From Dugong dugon (Eukaryota; Chordata; Mammalia; Sirenia; Dugongidae): a DNA stretch of 64,000 nucleotides. This document shows positions 20,549 to 31,832 of this stretch, piece by piece. The notes below the pieces were generated by a model that worked only from the letters and a program-made list of their open reading frames with translations, did not search any database and had not been told where the DNA came from. The position numbers and the translations under genes are program-made. Position 1 is the stretch's first letter, and each line of letters begins with the position of its first letter. The DNA is taken from NCBI GenBank assembly GCA_030035585.1, contig CM057460.1, positions 220,431,711 through 220,495,710 on the forward strand, given 5' to 3'.

Positions 20549-20745
20549 GCCTGGAGCTGAGCTTCTCAGCTGGAGCCAGGTTCAGAATCCCCTGGAGGGT
20601 GTGTTAAAGAGCAGATGGCTAGGCCCCACCCCAGAGTGTCTGATTCCTGGGTCTAGGGAGGGGCCTGAGAATTTGCATGTCTGACAAGTTTGCAGGAGAC
20701 ACAAAGGCTGCTGGCTCCAGGACCACAGATTGAGAGCCACTGGCC
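20549..20745 (+). repeat. MER5A-like element
   Basis: 'gaatcccctggagggtgtgt', 'ctaggccccaccccagagtg', 'gaatttgcatgtctgacaag' and 'gattgagagccactgg' match MER5A from near the 5' end to its 3' inverted repeat. Confidence 0.75.
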
Positions 20746-20883
20746 TGGAAGAATGGCTGACTCCAGTGCCAAACAGAGCCTTCTGGGTCCTCTTGACACA
20801 GCTGTTTGGAATCCTTATATCAAAAACACAAAATGTACGAATACTGGTTTTTTTTAAATTAATTTATTATTATTATTATTAAA

Positions 20884-21090
20884 GAAGCCCTGGTGGCATA
20901 ATATTTAAGCACTTGGCTGCTAATCGAAAGGTTGGCGGTTCAAACCATCCAGCGGCTCCAAGGGAGAAAGGCCCGGCAATCTGCTTCGGTAAAGATTGTT
21001 GCCAAGAAAACCCAGTGGGGCAGTTCTACTCTGTCCCATGGGGTGACTATGTGTCAGAATTGACTTGACGGCACATAACAACAGCGACAA
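20884..21090 (+). repeat. AfroSINE type C
   Basis: 'agaagccctggtggcataat', 'gctaatcgaaaggttggcgg', the type C block 'caatctgcttcggtaaagat', and the RTE-like tail 'gacttgacggcacataacaac'. Preceded by a (TTA)n run. Confidence 0.85.
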
Positions 21091-21639
21091 CATTATTCCA
21101 AATAATGTGTGCAGCAAACATCCTTATTCCTTGCTTTTTCCCCAAGGTTTGCAAAAGTGTTCCAAGGAAATTTAGGTGAATATATTGAGGAGAAGAAAGA
21201 AATTGTGTACACAGTATCCAAGCCAGAAACCATTAAAGAAAAGTCTGGTCCATTGGACTAAATGACAGCTGGTGAATTCTGTATGGCAATAAACCAGCAA
21301 AGAGACAACCAAAACAAAATTAAAAGACAAACAAAGAAAACAATACCTGACATATTGGAAAAAATTGCAATATAGAGCAGGGAAAGGATTATTTTGTAAT
21401 AACAAGAGTTTGTGACCATTAAGAAACATAAAAGGTCTCAGAAAAACAGAAAAAGTGTACACAGAGGTAATTTTAAAAGGACTATAAATTGCAATAATCA
21501 AGTATAAGAGAATTCATCTTCTTTTGTTATCAAATTAAATATTCATTTTTGCGTACAAACTCAGGGCAAATTAAAGACGGAGTGTCCACTTTGGTAGGGG
21601 GTGGGGATGCTGAGACTCGAATCCTGGATAGAAATAGCA
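21091..21639. other. No recognised feature
   Basis: AT-rich, unassigned. A 109-codon antisense frame at 21172-21501 is hydrophobic only because of T-rich sequence and has no other support. Confidence 0.45.
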
Positions 21640-22245
21640 GTTGGCATGGCCTTTTGGGAAGACAGCTTGGCCACGTGTAACAAAATTATGCATAAGCACA
21701 TCCTTTGACCCTGCAATTCCATTTCTGTTATTTTCTCCTAAGAAATTGATTAGATATGTCTACATAGTTTATGTATAAGGATGCTTGTTGCATCCTTATT
21801 TATAATAGGAATCTTCAGACACAACATAAATGTTCATGATTATTTAAATAAGTAATTACACATTCATATAATGGAACACTATACAGTCATGAATTGAAAA
21901 CTATATTTAAAGTCCCATAAAGATACTCATTGTATGTTATTAATTGAATAAAAAGGCCGGTATGGTAGGAACACATTTTGTTCTTCTAAAGGATGTTTAT
22001 ATATTTCTCTCCCTCTTTCTCTCCCCTCACCTCTACCCTTCCTTGAGTATAAATAAATCTATATGTGGGAATAAAACAAATAAAATCAACCTACTTATCT
22101 ATAATGTAGGAATGAAAATTAAAATGCCTTAAAAGATGGTAAATATGTCAACGGTGTAAATAATGGGTAACATCACTTTCTACTTTACTTTTTTCCAATT
22201 TGTCTGAATCTTTTTGAATAAACACATTATTTTATAAGCACAAAG
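21640..22245 (+). repeat. Old L1 (L1M-like) 3' end
   Basis: 'tttgaccctgcaattccatt', 'ataaatgttcatgattattt', 'tataatggaacactatacag' and a final 'ccaatttgtctgaatctttt'-like 3' UTR follow the order of an old L1 ORF2 end. Confidence 0.65.
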
Positions 22246-22690
22246 ATATTTTGTTTTTGAAAAAATAATGTAAGTTCAATGGCTTGAGTTTAAGGTCCCA
22301 CTAAAATACCCCCTATTCCAACTTATAGCAGTACAATGAAAACTTGAAAGAGGATGCATTGAAATGTCTTTACACCTGCTTAGAGACTCAGAAGCTAAAT
22401 TGCTGGGCTCATTTGGGCCACTGTTCCATTGTTGCAGCAAAAGGTAACACATCATGAGGAGTTTTTAGCTGGATGTACAAAATTGCATGTTAAGCCACTG
22501 TTTGCACAGACGTTGCATCTTTTTTTGAAGGAGCTTGTATTACTGAATACCCTGATATTCCTACCTGGGCAGGGGTGAGATCTACATTCAGCAGGGAAAA
22601 AGTCAGCAAAAGTAGGTAAAATTTCCTCTCCATCTTCCCCATGAAGAAGCTCTCAGTATGGTGAGAACATCCAGAAAAACTTCCTTCCGT
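22246..22690. other. No recognised feature
   Basis: Unassigned sequence between old L1 and a tRNA-Gly SINE. Confidence 0.5.
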
Positions 22691-22701
22691 AACTATTCTC
22701 T

Positions 22702-23034
22702 ATGTTGTTAGCTGCCATCTAGTCAGCCCCTGACTCATAGCAACCCTAGGCACAACTGAATGAAATACTGTCTGTCCTGTGCTATCCCTAGGATTTGCTG
22801 CAGATTAGACCGTTGTGATGCACATGGTTTTCATTGGCTGATCTTCAGCAGTAGATTGCCAGGCTTTTCTTCCTAGTCTGTCTTAATCTGGACGCTCTAC
22901 TGAAACCTGTTCAGCATCACAGCAACATGCAAGCCTCCACTAACAGACAGGTGGTGGTTTCGCATGAGGTGCATTGTCTGGGAGTCAGAACTGAGCCTTC
23001 CATTTTCTGCTACTAAATCACTAATGCTCCCAAC
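22702..23034 (-). repeat. tRNA-Gly-headed SINE
   Basis: Complement of the RTE-like tail at the left ('tatgttgttagctgccatct'), the RTE 5' body in the middle ('cctagtctgtcttaatctgg') and a degenerate tRNA-Gly head near 22965-23030. An 11-bp target duplication AACTATTCTCT flanks it (22691-22701, 23035-23045). Confidence 0.85.
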
Positions 23035-23045
23035 AACTATTCTCT

Positions 23046-23795
23046 GTACCAAGCCCAATTTAGCCTCAAAAAAACCTCCTTTGGGTCACACGTCACCAAT
23101 ACGGAAAGGCAGTTGCAATTCCCCACTTGGCAAGTTTCCCATCTGTCCCACTCCTCCCTCCTTGCCTCCTTCCACCCTCATATTAAAAACCAAAAAGCAA
23201 CATGAAGCAAGTTGACTTGATCATCTGGGGAGATCAAGGAACTTTTGCTGGTGATGGAAACATTTCTCTGCCTCCAACTAAACAAGCAGCACTCAAAATG
23301 AACGCCCCTCAAGATAAGGTCACAGCTATTGTAATTTTCGGGGGGAACACCAGGCACCAGGAAGCAGACAGCTAAATGGGGAGGCACCATTTGGGGAACG
23401 TGCAATCAGAATTAATCCTAGATGCAAGGTTCTGTGGGCTTAGAGAGCCTGCCTGCAGCCAGCTGGACAATGGGTGGCTTTCCCCGGCTCTCCTTCCACC
23501 AGGATGCTCAGCACTGGTTGCTGTGGCAACGAAATGCACCTGCTCAGGCCTTGCCAAGGAGACTGTGGCAGGAGGTTGTTAAGAGAAGTGTGGGGGAGGT
23601 GAAGGAGAGGGTATGCCTGGATACGGCCAACCCTGGGCCTGGCCAGGAGGGGAACAGGCTCTGGAAAAATGACAAGAGAGAAAGTAAAACAAGGAATCGT
23701 TTCTTTTTCCTCTCCTCTGTACTGAAGGTGTCTGTATGTCCAGGGCCCTCACGCCTGTCCTTCATCTTCTGCTCTCTAGTTCATTTTTTTCCTCC
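23046..23795. other. Unassigned, single-copy-like sequence
   Basis: About 750 bp without recognised repeats and with somewhat higher GC. The 160-codon frame at 23422-23904 crosses into the next L1 and overlaps three other frames. I see no firm exon. Confidence 0.45.
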
Positions 23796-23799
23796 TCCC

Positions 23800-24425
23800 A
23801 CCCTTTTTATCATGATAAAATACGTACAGCATAAAAACTTGCTATTTTCACTGTCTTTAAGTATACAATTCAGTGGTGTTAATTACATTCGCCATGTGGT
23901 ATAACCACCACCACTGTACATTTCCAAAACGTCTCGGTCACCCCAAGCAGAAACTCCGTACCTACAAAACAATAACTCCCCATTCCCCCCTCCCCCAGCT
24001 GCTGCTAACCACTAGGCTACTTTCTGTCTCTACGAATTTGCCTCTTCTTGATATTTTATATAAGTGAGATCATACACTATTTGTCCTTGTGTGTCTGACT
24101 TATTTCACTCAGCCATGTTTTCAAGGGTCATCCATGTTGTGGCATGTATCAGAACGTTGTCTGTCTTTATGGCTGAATCATATTCCATTGTATGGATAAA
24201 CCACATTGTGTTTATCCATTCATCTGCTGATGGACACTTCAGTGATTTTCAACTTTTGGCCATTGTGAATAGCGCTGCAATGAACATTGCGTGCAAGCAT
24301 CTGTTGGAGTCTTTGCTTTCAAGTTGTTTGGGCATAGACTTAGGAGTGGAATTGCTAGGCCATATGGGAATTCTATGTTTAAATTTTTTGAGAAACTGCC
24401 AAATAGAAGGTGCACCATTTTACTT
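23800..24425 (-). repeat. Old L1 (L1M-like), 3' UTR and ORF2 end
   Basis: Plus-strand text 'gtgtctgacttatttcactc', 'catattccattgtatggata', 'tttatccattcatctgctga', 'attgtgaatagcgctgcaat', 'gagaaactgccaaatagaag' is L1 ORF2 read backwards. 23800-24060 is the matching 3' UTR. Confidence 0.8.
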
Positions 24426-24699
24426 TCCAACCAGTGATGGTCTCTTGTCTTCTCTTACCCTTGCACATCTTATCTGCTTGGGCTGTTTTAGTGACAGATT
24501 CTAAAGCCCTGACTCAATTCTGTGTGCAGCCTCCTGTGTCTGCAAGTCTGCTGGGTATTTCCAATTGGATGGCACAGCACTACCTCACACTCAACATGGA
24601 CACAATGAAATACTACCCTTTTGCCCCCAAGTCCTCACCTCATCTCTATTCTGTGTCCCAGGCTCTGAATTTGGATGGATTCCAGGTCCTCCACAGCCA
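24426..24699. other. No recognised feature
   Basis: Unassigned sequence between old repeats. Confidence 0.4.
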
Positions 24700-25325
24700 A
24701 TCAGTGACCTAGCCTTTTTTGGTCAACATACATAGTATCTTTCAAATCAGACTTGTGCTTTCTAGTCCTGCAGTCATCACGTTAGTTCAAGCCTTATTCA
24801 GGACGCATGTGGTAGACTGTTGCAATAGTGTTCTAGCTCATTTGTCTGCAACTTGGCCTTCTTTCCTCACTCCAATCCATTCTAACCCCTTGCCAGTTCC
24901 AGCTTCCTAAAAAGCCACTTCCATTATGATAGTCTCTCACTGGCAATTTACTATGGTTTCCCACTACCTACAGATGAAGCTTGATTCTCACAGCTTAAAT
25001 TTGAAGACATTTTATAATCTTGCTGTGACCAATGTTTCCAGTGACCAACTGACTACTCCTTTTTCTACTTCCACACTTGAACGTACTTTATATGTTCCTC
25101 CACCTTCCCCAATGGGAACATATTTTTGCTTTTCCAGGCGTGGCTGGCCAGCCTGTTTTGCCTTCCTGAATATCGCCAACAACTCTCTGAATTCCACTTG
25201 ATCATAAATGTTAAGCTCACATTCCAGCTCCTCCCTAAAGCCGTCACTGAGCTCACCTCTCCAAAGTCTCTCACTTCCCTGAAAACCCACAACAATTTAT
25301 ATCATGGATATTTCATGTATCCATC
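24700..25325 (+). repeat. Old mammalian interspersed repeat, family unresolved
   Basis: Phrases such as 'tggtttcccactacctacag', 'tataatcttgctgtgacc' and 'tttgccttcctgaatatcgc' look like a familiar old mammalian repeat (a LINE-derived or similar consensus rich in 'ctcccattgcctacagga'-type text). I cannot name the family with confidence. Confidence 0.4.
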
Positions 25326-25327
25326 TA

Positions 25328-25688
25328 CAGGCAGTCCCCAGATTATGAATGAGTTCCATTCCTAAGTCTGTCTTTAAGTCAAATTTGTATATAAGTTGGA
25401 ACAGTTAGGTACAGTTCATATTTATCATCAGTTAGTCAAATGTTTTTCTTAGTGTATAGCATGTAGTGTACCTTTCTATGAATCAAAAACATTAAAAAAA
25501 CATTTCCAGATACACTAAAATATCTTTAATAAGCTCATACAGTAATAATAACGTTTTGATGCAAGTTGCAAAGTAGCGCCGGTTTGTTATCATGAACCTT
25601 GAATTTTTAATATAATAGGCTCTACGGGGGTTGGTTCGTAACTACAGGTAGTACGTAAGTCGAATATTTGTAACCCGGGGACTGCCTG
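25328..25688. mobile_element. Tigger-like MITE (TcMar), complete
   Basis: A 361-bp element whose ends are inverted copies of each other: left 'caggcagtccccagattatg', right (complemented) 'caggcagtccccgggttaca'. The similarity continues for about 60 bp inward. A TA dinucleotide flanks both ends (25326-25327, 25689-25690), the TcMar target duplication. No transposase remains. Confidence 0.85.
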
Positions 25689-25699
25689 TACTGTCTTTC

Positions 25700-25868
25700 G
25701 GCATTACTTTTTAAAAATATTTATTTCAAAATAATTATAGATGCACAAAAAGTTACAAAAATAGTACTGCGTCCCCATGTACCCTTCACCTAGCTTCCTT
25801 CAATGGTGACATTTTATATAGCTACAGTACAATATCATACAGGAAATTGGTATTGGTATATTACCATT
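25700..25868 (-). repeat. Old L1 3' UTR fragment
   Basis: 'tagatgcacaaaaagttaca', 'gtacccttcacctagcttcc', 'caatatcatacaggaaattg' are the complement of old L1M 3' UTR. Confidence 0.6.
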
Positions 25869-26286
25869 GGTGATGGTGGTGGTGGTTAGTTGCTGTCAAG
25901 TCCACAAATGGTTAGTGCTATTAATACTACAACCCTGTCACTACCATAAGCTGTTCTGATTCAAGTCATGCCAAGGCCTCTATGGATGATCCTTTGGACT
26001 CCCAGGCAGGCCTGCCTACAGGGGGCTGTGATGGCTACACTTCTTACTAATCACTCTTGCATGTTTTGTTGATCTGAAGACAAACTCACTATCAGTGCAC
26101 AAAAACAGTTCTGAGCCGAGGAGAAGAGCCGTAGCAAAATTACCAGATCACTGAATGATACTGTATGACATCTCTTGGGAGAAGGTGATACCTCTTTGCT
26201 TTATTGTGGCGTGAACACCCTTCTGGAAACTTCCATGGCATTATGACCACTTGGGGGAGCTACATTAATGATGGCCTATTGTCACT
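25869..26286. other. Mostly unassigned, possible RTE tail remnant at the left
   Basis: 'gtggttagttgctgtcaagtc' minus one base near 25883-25902 resembles the complement of a SINE/RTE tail. The rest is unassigned. Confidence 0.4.
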
Positions 26287-26677
26287 TGTCTTAGTCAACT
26301 AGTGTTGCTATAACAGAAATACCCTAAGTCAATAGCTTTAACAAACAGAAATTTATATTCTCACGTTTAGGAGGCTAGATATCCTAACTCAGGGCGCCAG
26401 CTCTCGAAGAAGACTTTCTCTGTCTGTAGACTCTGGAGGAAGGTTGTCTTCCATGCTTTTGTTCCTGGGTGATCTTCATGTGGTTTGGCATCTCTCTTCC
26501 CTTATCTCTGCTTTTTAGCTTTTTATCTCAAAAGAGATTGATTTAAGACACACTCTACACTAATTTTGCATAATTAACATAACAAAGAAACCCATTCTCA
26601 AATGGGATTATAACCACAGGCATGGAGCTTAGGATTTACAACACCTATTTTGGGGGGACACTATTCAATGCATAACA
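26287..26677 (-). mobile_element. MaLR-like solo LTR, diverged
   Basis: Starts 'tgtcttagtcaactagtgtt' and ends 'attcaatgcataaca'. Flanks TCACT (26282-26286) and CCACT (26678-26682) match at four of five bases. It is shorter (391 bp) and more diverged than the others. Confidence 0.8.
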
Positions 26678-26682
26678 CCACT

Positions 26683-27248
26683 CATAGGCCTAACTTTCAC
26701 ATGTATCTTGTAATAAGTAATGATGAACTTTCTGGAGATCAAAAATAAGGGTGCCACTTTAAATGTACTAGGAGCCCTTCTGTCAATCTCTCCCAATAGA
26801 ATCCTAAAGGCAAATCAATCCCATTCATTCCCCCAATTAACCTAATGAATTTAAATTGCCCAGATAATCACCACAATGCTGGCGGTGAAGAGACAGTGAA
26901 CTAGGGAATAAGCCTTGAGAAAGCCTCAATCATTCTAGCATTTTGTGGTGAATTCTTAGGACGCCATCCTTACTGAGAAATGTTTTCAAGACAGCTACCA
27001 TTGCATTTGTTCATGAACCATGAGAATTTATATCGATCACTCCAGCAATCTGTCCTTTCTCAGGGACAAGGTGACACCTCTCTGCATGCTTTAGGCTGCT
27101 TTTCACTTTCCTTCCCATTGTTCTCACACTGGGAGCATATACCTGTTTGTGAGGCTTCTGCAGCATGCTGTGACATTAAGGAATTTAGATGCCTGGCTAT
27201 AAAACCACTCTCTTTTGGGATCGATATTTTCCATTTTAATTTTCATCC
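26683..27248. other. No recognised feature
   Basis: Unassigned. The 129-codon frame at 26980-27369 extends into an LTR fragment and shows no domain. Confidence 0.45.
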
Positions 27249-27370
27249 CTGTAGCGGGTTGGGTTATGGGCCTCAAAAGATATGCTCATGTCTTCACCCC
27301 TGGAATATCAGAATACTACTTTACTTGGAAGAAGGGCATTTGCATGTACTTAACCTTTTCAAGAACTAAT
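27249..27370 (+). repeat. MLT1-like LTR fragment
   Basis: 'ctgtagcgggttgggttatg', 'cctcaaaagatatgctcatg' and 'ggaagaagggcatttgcatg' resemble the first 120 bp of an old MaLR LTR. Confidence 0.5.
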
Positions 27371-28019
27371 TATTTTCTGCTTTAAATATTGTGTTGATAG
27401 CATGAGTTTTCATTCATGGAAGCATGCTGGATCATTGAGTACGTCTGAATTTTTGGTAGGGAGTATGGATTTTTCTTTTCTTTTTGCCCCCTCCCACAAG
27501 CCTACCCTAAGTGTTCAGTGGTACATATGAAGTACCACTAATTATACCCCAGAGTCCCCACTGGGGTGTATTGGTACATACATGCAACAAACAACAATTT
27601 TCAAAATTTCTATTTTTCCTACCAGAAATTCAGATACCTCACACAATACCCTGCAAAAACAGTAATCTGTGGCACAGTCCTGTTTCTTTGGTTTCAAATA
27701 GTCATAAAGGCCCCTGCCTTACAGCAGCATGCACTGTCAGTGGGTCAGCAGCTTCCCAATAAACCTTCAGAGGCAGAAAAAGTACTTGGTCCCTAGAGGT
27801 ACCTGTGAGCATGAAAGGGTTAAGGCGAGTCTCTTCAGATGAGATCATCTGGGCCCTAAATCCAATGACAAGTGTCATCAGGGAGTACTGCAGAGGGACA
27901 GCTCTTAGGTGGCCAGGCGGGCTGAAGCAGAAGCAGAATTTGTCCAGCTGAAGCTGCTGGGCAGCAAATTATTAGAATAGCCTTAAGGGGAAGAACAGAG
28001 GGAAGGCCTCATTTTCCTT
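27371..28019. other. No recognised feature
   Basis: Unassigned sequence. Confidence 0.45.
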
Positions 28020-28195
28020 ACCCAGGTATCGCTCACTGCCTGACATCTTACTCTTTGTGTGCTTGTTTGTTATCTGTTTAGAAAAGGAAGTTCCATGGGG
28101 ACAGTGACTGATGACTGATACCTTTGTGGCAGCCCCAACACCCAGCAAAGTTGGCACTTGATATTTGTGAAATTGAATGAGTGAATGAATAGGAA
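28020..28195 (+). repeat. L2 LINE 3' end
   Basis: 'gaagttccatggggacagtg' and the end 'ttgatatttgtgaaattgaa' followed by tgag/tgaa units are typical of the L2 terminus. Confidence 0.6.
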
Positions 28196-28660
28196 CTAGG
28201 TGGCTGCGTTAACCAGCTGAACGAGATCACATGTCCAGGAGCAAGGATACGCACAATAGTGCGTGCTGGAGGCTGAGCGTCACATAGAGAAGTATGTGAA
28301 CCCAAAGCCAAAGTCAGAAGCCCCGTGTGTCTGCAGGCGGCAGTAAAGAGGTGAAGGAGTTCTGGCAGGTACATAACTGAAAGACTGATGGGGGCGGTCT
28401 GGGACCCTGGAGAGACCCCCCCCATACTCCCACCCCAGAAAAAAGGGTGAAACGAGGACAAAGAGAGGTAACGGAAGAAAAATTAGGATACAGATGCAGC
28501 ACCTGCTATAAAAAAGCTAAATTTACAGTGGCTTAATCAAGATAATATGTTCTTCTATTTTTTCTTTATTCATTATTTGCATTATATCAGACCCCGCATT
28601 TTAATATTTTATCTTATCTACATACATGGTTCCTTACAGTCTCAAGTATCCTGGTAACGT
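28196..28660. other. No recognised feature
   Basis: Unassigned. A 127-codon antisense frame (28078-28461) overlaps the L2 end and is not credible as a gene. Confidence 0.45.
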
Positions 28661-29115
28661 TGTGGTTGTTGTTAGCTGTGGTACAGTTGGCTCCAACTCA
28701 TAACGACCCCTGTAACGTTGTTGTTAGCTGCAGTACAGTTGGCTCCAACTCATAATGACCCTGTGTATAACAGAATAAAACATTGCCTGGTCCTGTGCCA
28801 TCTTCATGATCATTGGTATGTTTGAGTCCGCTGTTACAGCTACTGTGTATTTGGAGTGCCTTCCAACTTAGGGGGCTCGTCTTGTAGAGCTATACCAGAC
28901 AATACTCTGTTGTGAACCATAGGATATTCGTTGGCTAATTTTTTGGAAGTAGATTGCCAGGCCTTTCTTGCCAGTTTGTCTTAGTCTTGAAGCTCCACTG
29001 AAACCTGTCCGCCATGGGTGACTCTGCTGGTATTTGAAACATTGATGGCATAGCTTCCAGCATCACAGCAACATGAAAGCCACCACAGTTCGACAAACTG
29101 ACAGATGGGTGGTGG
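28661..29115 (-). mobile_element. Non-autonomous, internally deleted RTE
   Basis: Minus-strand RTE 5' end (29115 back to about 28858) joined directly to the RTE 3' end (28853 to 28661), lacking about 2.6 kb of coding sequence. The junction lies at 'tttggagtgccttcc' and is the same as in the copy at 51797-52138. The 3' tail is present twice in tandem (28661-28715 and 28716-28770). Confidence 0.8.
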
Positions 29116-29679
29116 GCTCTGCAATACAGGCTCCCCATTTCCATAAGCACTTGAAATATTCTCTTTTTTCCTGAATGCACCATCTTCCCGAGTCCCAGTA
29201 TTCCATTTGCAGAAGTTGAAGTCTCTGATTCCTCACAATTCTGCCCTTTCCCCCACCTGCACATCCACACCACTCTCTCTTAAAAAAGTATGTCCTTCAG
29301 GCACTCTTTTTGGTGAGATTCTTCTTTCCTGCATGATTTTAGAGAGCAATGAAGGCCCAACTGCAACTCTGATTCACTGTCCCAATCCTCCAGTAACTGT
29401 GACCTTTGCAGAGGGGCTGATATTTAGCCTTGGAAGGTAGAATGCCTGAGGCTCAAAACAGCCCCCATGGAGCACAGGAATACTGCCCTGACCAGGCTCA
29501 GGGAACCTCATACCCCATTAACCCTTCATGGATGTGGCCAGAGATAGGTTCTAATTGTCCATCTCACGGACTTCTCCTGGCTTGTTCTGCTGTAGCCCAG
29601 TGTCTAGGACAGACCTTCTAGACGGATGAATGAGGAGAAGTTTCTTAGAAATCCACAGTGCCTAATGTGCATGAAGGAC
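29116..29679. other. No recognised feature
   Basis: Unassigned, without recognised repeat or supported reading frame. Confidence 0.45.
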
Positions 29680-29960
29680 AGTGGTGGTTCAGTGGCAGAA
29701 TTCTTGTCTCCCATGCAGGAGACTGGAGTTTGATTTCCAGCCAATGCCCCTCATGCACAGCCATCACCTGTCAGTGGAGGCTTATGTGTTTCTATGATGC
29801 TGAACAGATTTCAGTGGAGCTTCCAGACTAAGACAGAAGAAAGGCCTGGAGATCTAATTCTGAAAATCAGCCAATGAAAACCCTCTGGAGCACAACATCC
29901 TGTTGTGTATGGAGTCTCCATGAGTCGAGGACCAGCTTGACAGCAGCTAACAACAACAGC
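29680..29960 (+). repeat. tRNA-Gly-headed SINE
   Basis: Head 'gtggtggttcagtggcagaa' and 'ggagtttgatttccagcca' match the tRNA-Gly A and B boxes with few changes. The body is shorter than in other copies and the tail is 'cagcagctaacaacaacagc'. Confidence 0.85.
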
Positions 29961-30024
29961 AAATACACATGGATCAGTGTAACAGGATATAAATTAACTC
30001 AAGTTCAATAGAGTGTTATCATGA

Positions 30025-30215
30025 AACCAGAGCACTGACTTTGGGGTCCAGAGGCCTGGGCTCTCTGCCTGGGGCTGCCTCTCCCCAGCTGTGAGACCTT
30101 GGGGGAAACCCTTCACTTCTTTATGTCTTTGTTTCCTCGTTTGTAAAATCTGGGAGCTTAACTGGATGGCTTTTAAGATACCTTCCACCTAGCACAAGCT
30201 CTGATTCTATTTGAC
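30025..30215 (+). repeat. MIR SINE
   Basis: 'actttggggtccagaggcct', 'ccagctgtgagaccttgggg', 'tttgtttcctcgtttgtaaa' in MIR order. Confidence 0.65.
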
Positions 30216-30302
30216 ACTTAAGAGTCTTCTGTCAGAAGGGACTCCAGACAGAATCCTTATATATTTCAGGTAAGTGAGGTGTCCATCTTAGCAGAGGGAA
30301 GG

Positions 30303-30780
30303 TGTCATGGATTGAGTTGTGTCCTCCAAAAATATCTGTCAGCTTGGCTGGGTCATGATTCCCAGTGTTGTATGACTGTGTAATCTGATGTGATCTCCTT
30401 ATGTGTTGTAAATTCTATCACAGTGATGAGGTTATACTGATGAGGTTGACAAGATTAGATACAGTCTTAATGCAAACTCTTTTGAGATATAAAGCAGAAA
30501 AGCGAGCAGGGACACATGGGAACCTCATATCACCAAAAAAGCAGTGCCAGGAGCAGAGCACGTCCTTTGGACCTGAGATTCCTGCGCAGAGAAGCTCCCA
30601 GACCAAAGGAAGACTGATGACATGGACTTTCCTCCAGAGCCGATGGAGAAAGCGTTCCCCTGGAGCTGATGCCCTGAACTTGGACTTGTAGCCTACTGGA
30701 CTGTGAGAGAATAAATTTCTCTTTGTTGAAGCCATCCACTTGGGGTATTTCTGTTAGAGCAGCACTAGATGATTAAGACA
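30303..30780 (+). mobile_element. MaLR-like solo LTR with perfect target duplication
   Basis: 478 bp from 'tgtcatggattgagttgtgt' to 'agatgattaagaca'. The 5-bp target duplication GAAGG is perfect (30298-30302, 30781-30785). TATA-like 'atataaag' lies near 30486 and AATAAA at 30710-30715. Antisense frames in it recur in other LTR copies because of shared sequence. Confidence 0.9.
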
Positions 30781-30785
30781 GAAGG

Positions 30786-31290
30786 GTACCTGAGCAACCT
30801 CACCTGGACACAGAGCTACCTCACGTCTTCAAGAACAGGTAGAATGCGGAGCAACCCCCACAGAACAGAAATGAGTATTCATTTCACTTAAAGTGATCTG
30901 AAGGCTCACGGCGATCATCTATATAAAACAATTTCAGCTTAGTATTTTTTCTTTTATCCTTAAAGATTTCAAAGCTCATTTAAAAATGATATACTGTCCA
31001 TCTCACCTCTTATTTGAAAAACATTTGTTTATTGAAGACTCTGATGATTAAAAGCTGTCTAAGCAAAAAGACCAAATCAATAACAAATTATTACCATCAG
31101 TCTATCAAATTGACCTTTCCCTTCTCCTTTTCTTTTAAACTTAGATGCTTATATTCGAGATTCTCTAGAGGACTCAGACACTAAAATGCACTTCACTCCA
31201 ATTTTCCTTTCATAGACTAAGTGTTAAGTGAGTCAAGGTTTATGATTTTTTTGGCCTCCTATCTAAATCACAATCCATTTTATATGGCAT
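30786..31290. other. No recognised feature
   Basis: Unassigned AT-rich sequence. Confidence 0.45.
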
Positions 31291-31745
31291 CGGTTGCTTC
31301 CTGAAAAGCTTCTTAAAACTAAACAAGAGTTTAGCTTAATTGGTAAAGAATTCTGCCTTGATCATTGTGTTCTTTTAAGAGCTATCTATATGGGATCAAA
31401 AGGACAACAGCAACTGGAAAAATATAGGAAAAAGGTTCTTAAAACTAAACAAGAGTTTAGCTTAATTGGTAAAGAATTCTGCCTTGATCATTGTGTTCTT
31501 TTAAGAGCTATCTATATGGGATCAAAAGGACAACAGCAACTGGAAAAATCATATAGGAGCCTTAGGGGGCAGTGAGTTTATGTTAATGAGGGAGGAACAA
31601 CTCAGAAAAGGAGGGTGAGAATGGTTGTACAACTTGAAGAATGCAATCAATGTCACTGAATTGTACATGCAGAAATGGCTGAACTGGTGTATGTTCTGCT
31701 GTGTATATTCTCAACAGAAACAATAAAAATAACATAAATTAAAAA
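31291..31745 (+). repeat. LINE-type 3' end with poly(A), containing a tandem duplication
   Basis: The 3' part ('gggcagtgagtttatgttaa', 'tgtcactgaattgtacatgc', then an A-rich tail at 31739) is homologous to 56641-56965 and to 33296-33400. I infer a 3' UTR of an afrotherian LINE. The apparent 93-codon frame here exists because a 126-bp unit is duplicated in frame. It is not a gene. Confidence 0.65.
31311..31562 (+). repeat. Tandem duplication, period 126 bp, 113 bp identical
   Basis: 31311-31423 and 31437-31549 are identical over 113 bp ('tcttaaaactaaacaagagt' to 'agcaactggaaaaat'), with a 13-bp spacer. The surrounding repeat differs from its relative at 56641 by far more, so the duplication is much younger than the element. 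Confidence 0.95.
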
Positions 31746-31832
31746 AAAAAATCTGGAGGCAAGGTCTACCTAGTTTGGAATCACAGAGATTTATACAAGT
31801 GCATATCTATAAACACCTCCTGTTAATATATA

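Noticed and set aside
23422-23904. 160-codon open frame on the plus strand
   Set aside because: Its end lies within a reverse-oriented old L1 3' UTR, so it cannot be a conserved gene.
31294-31575. Internally repeated 93-residue protein
   Set aside because: The repeat arises from an in-frame 126-bp DNA duplication in a LINE 3' UTR with a poly(A) tail.
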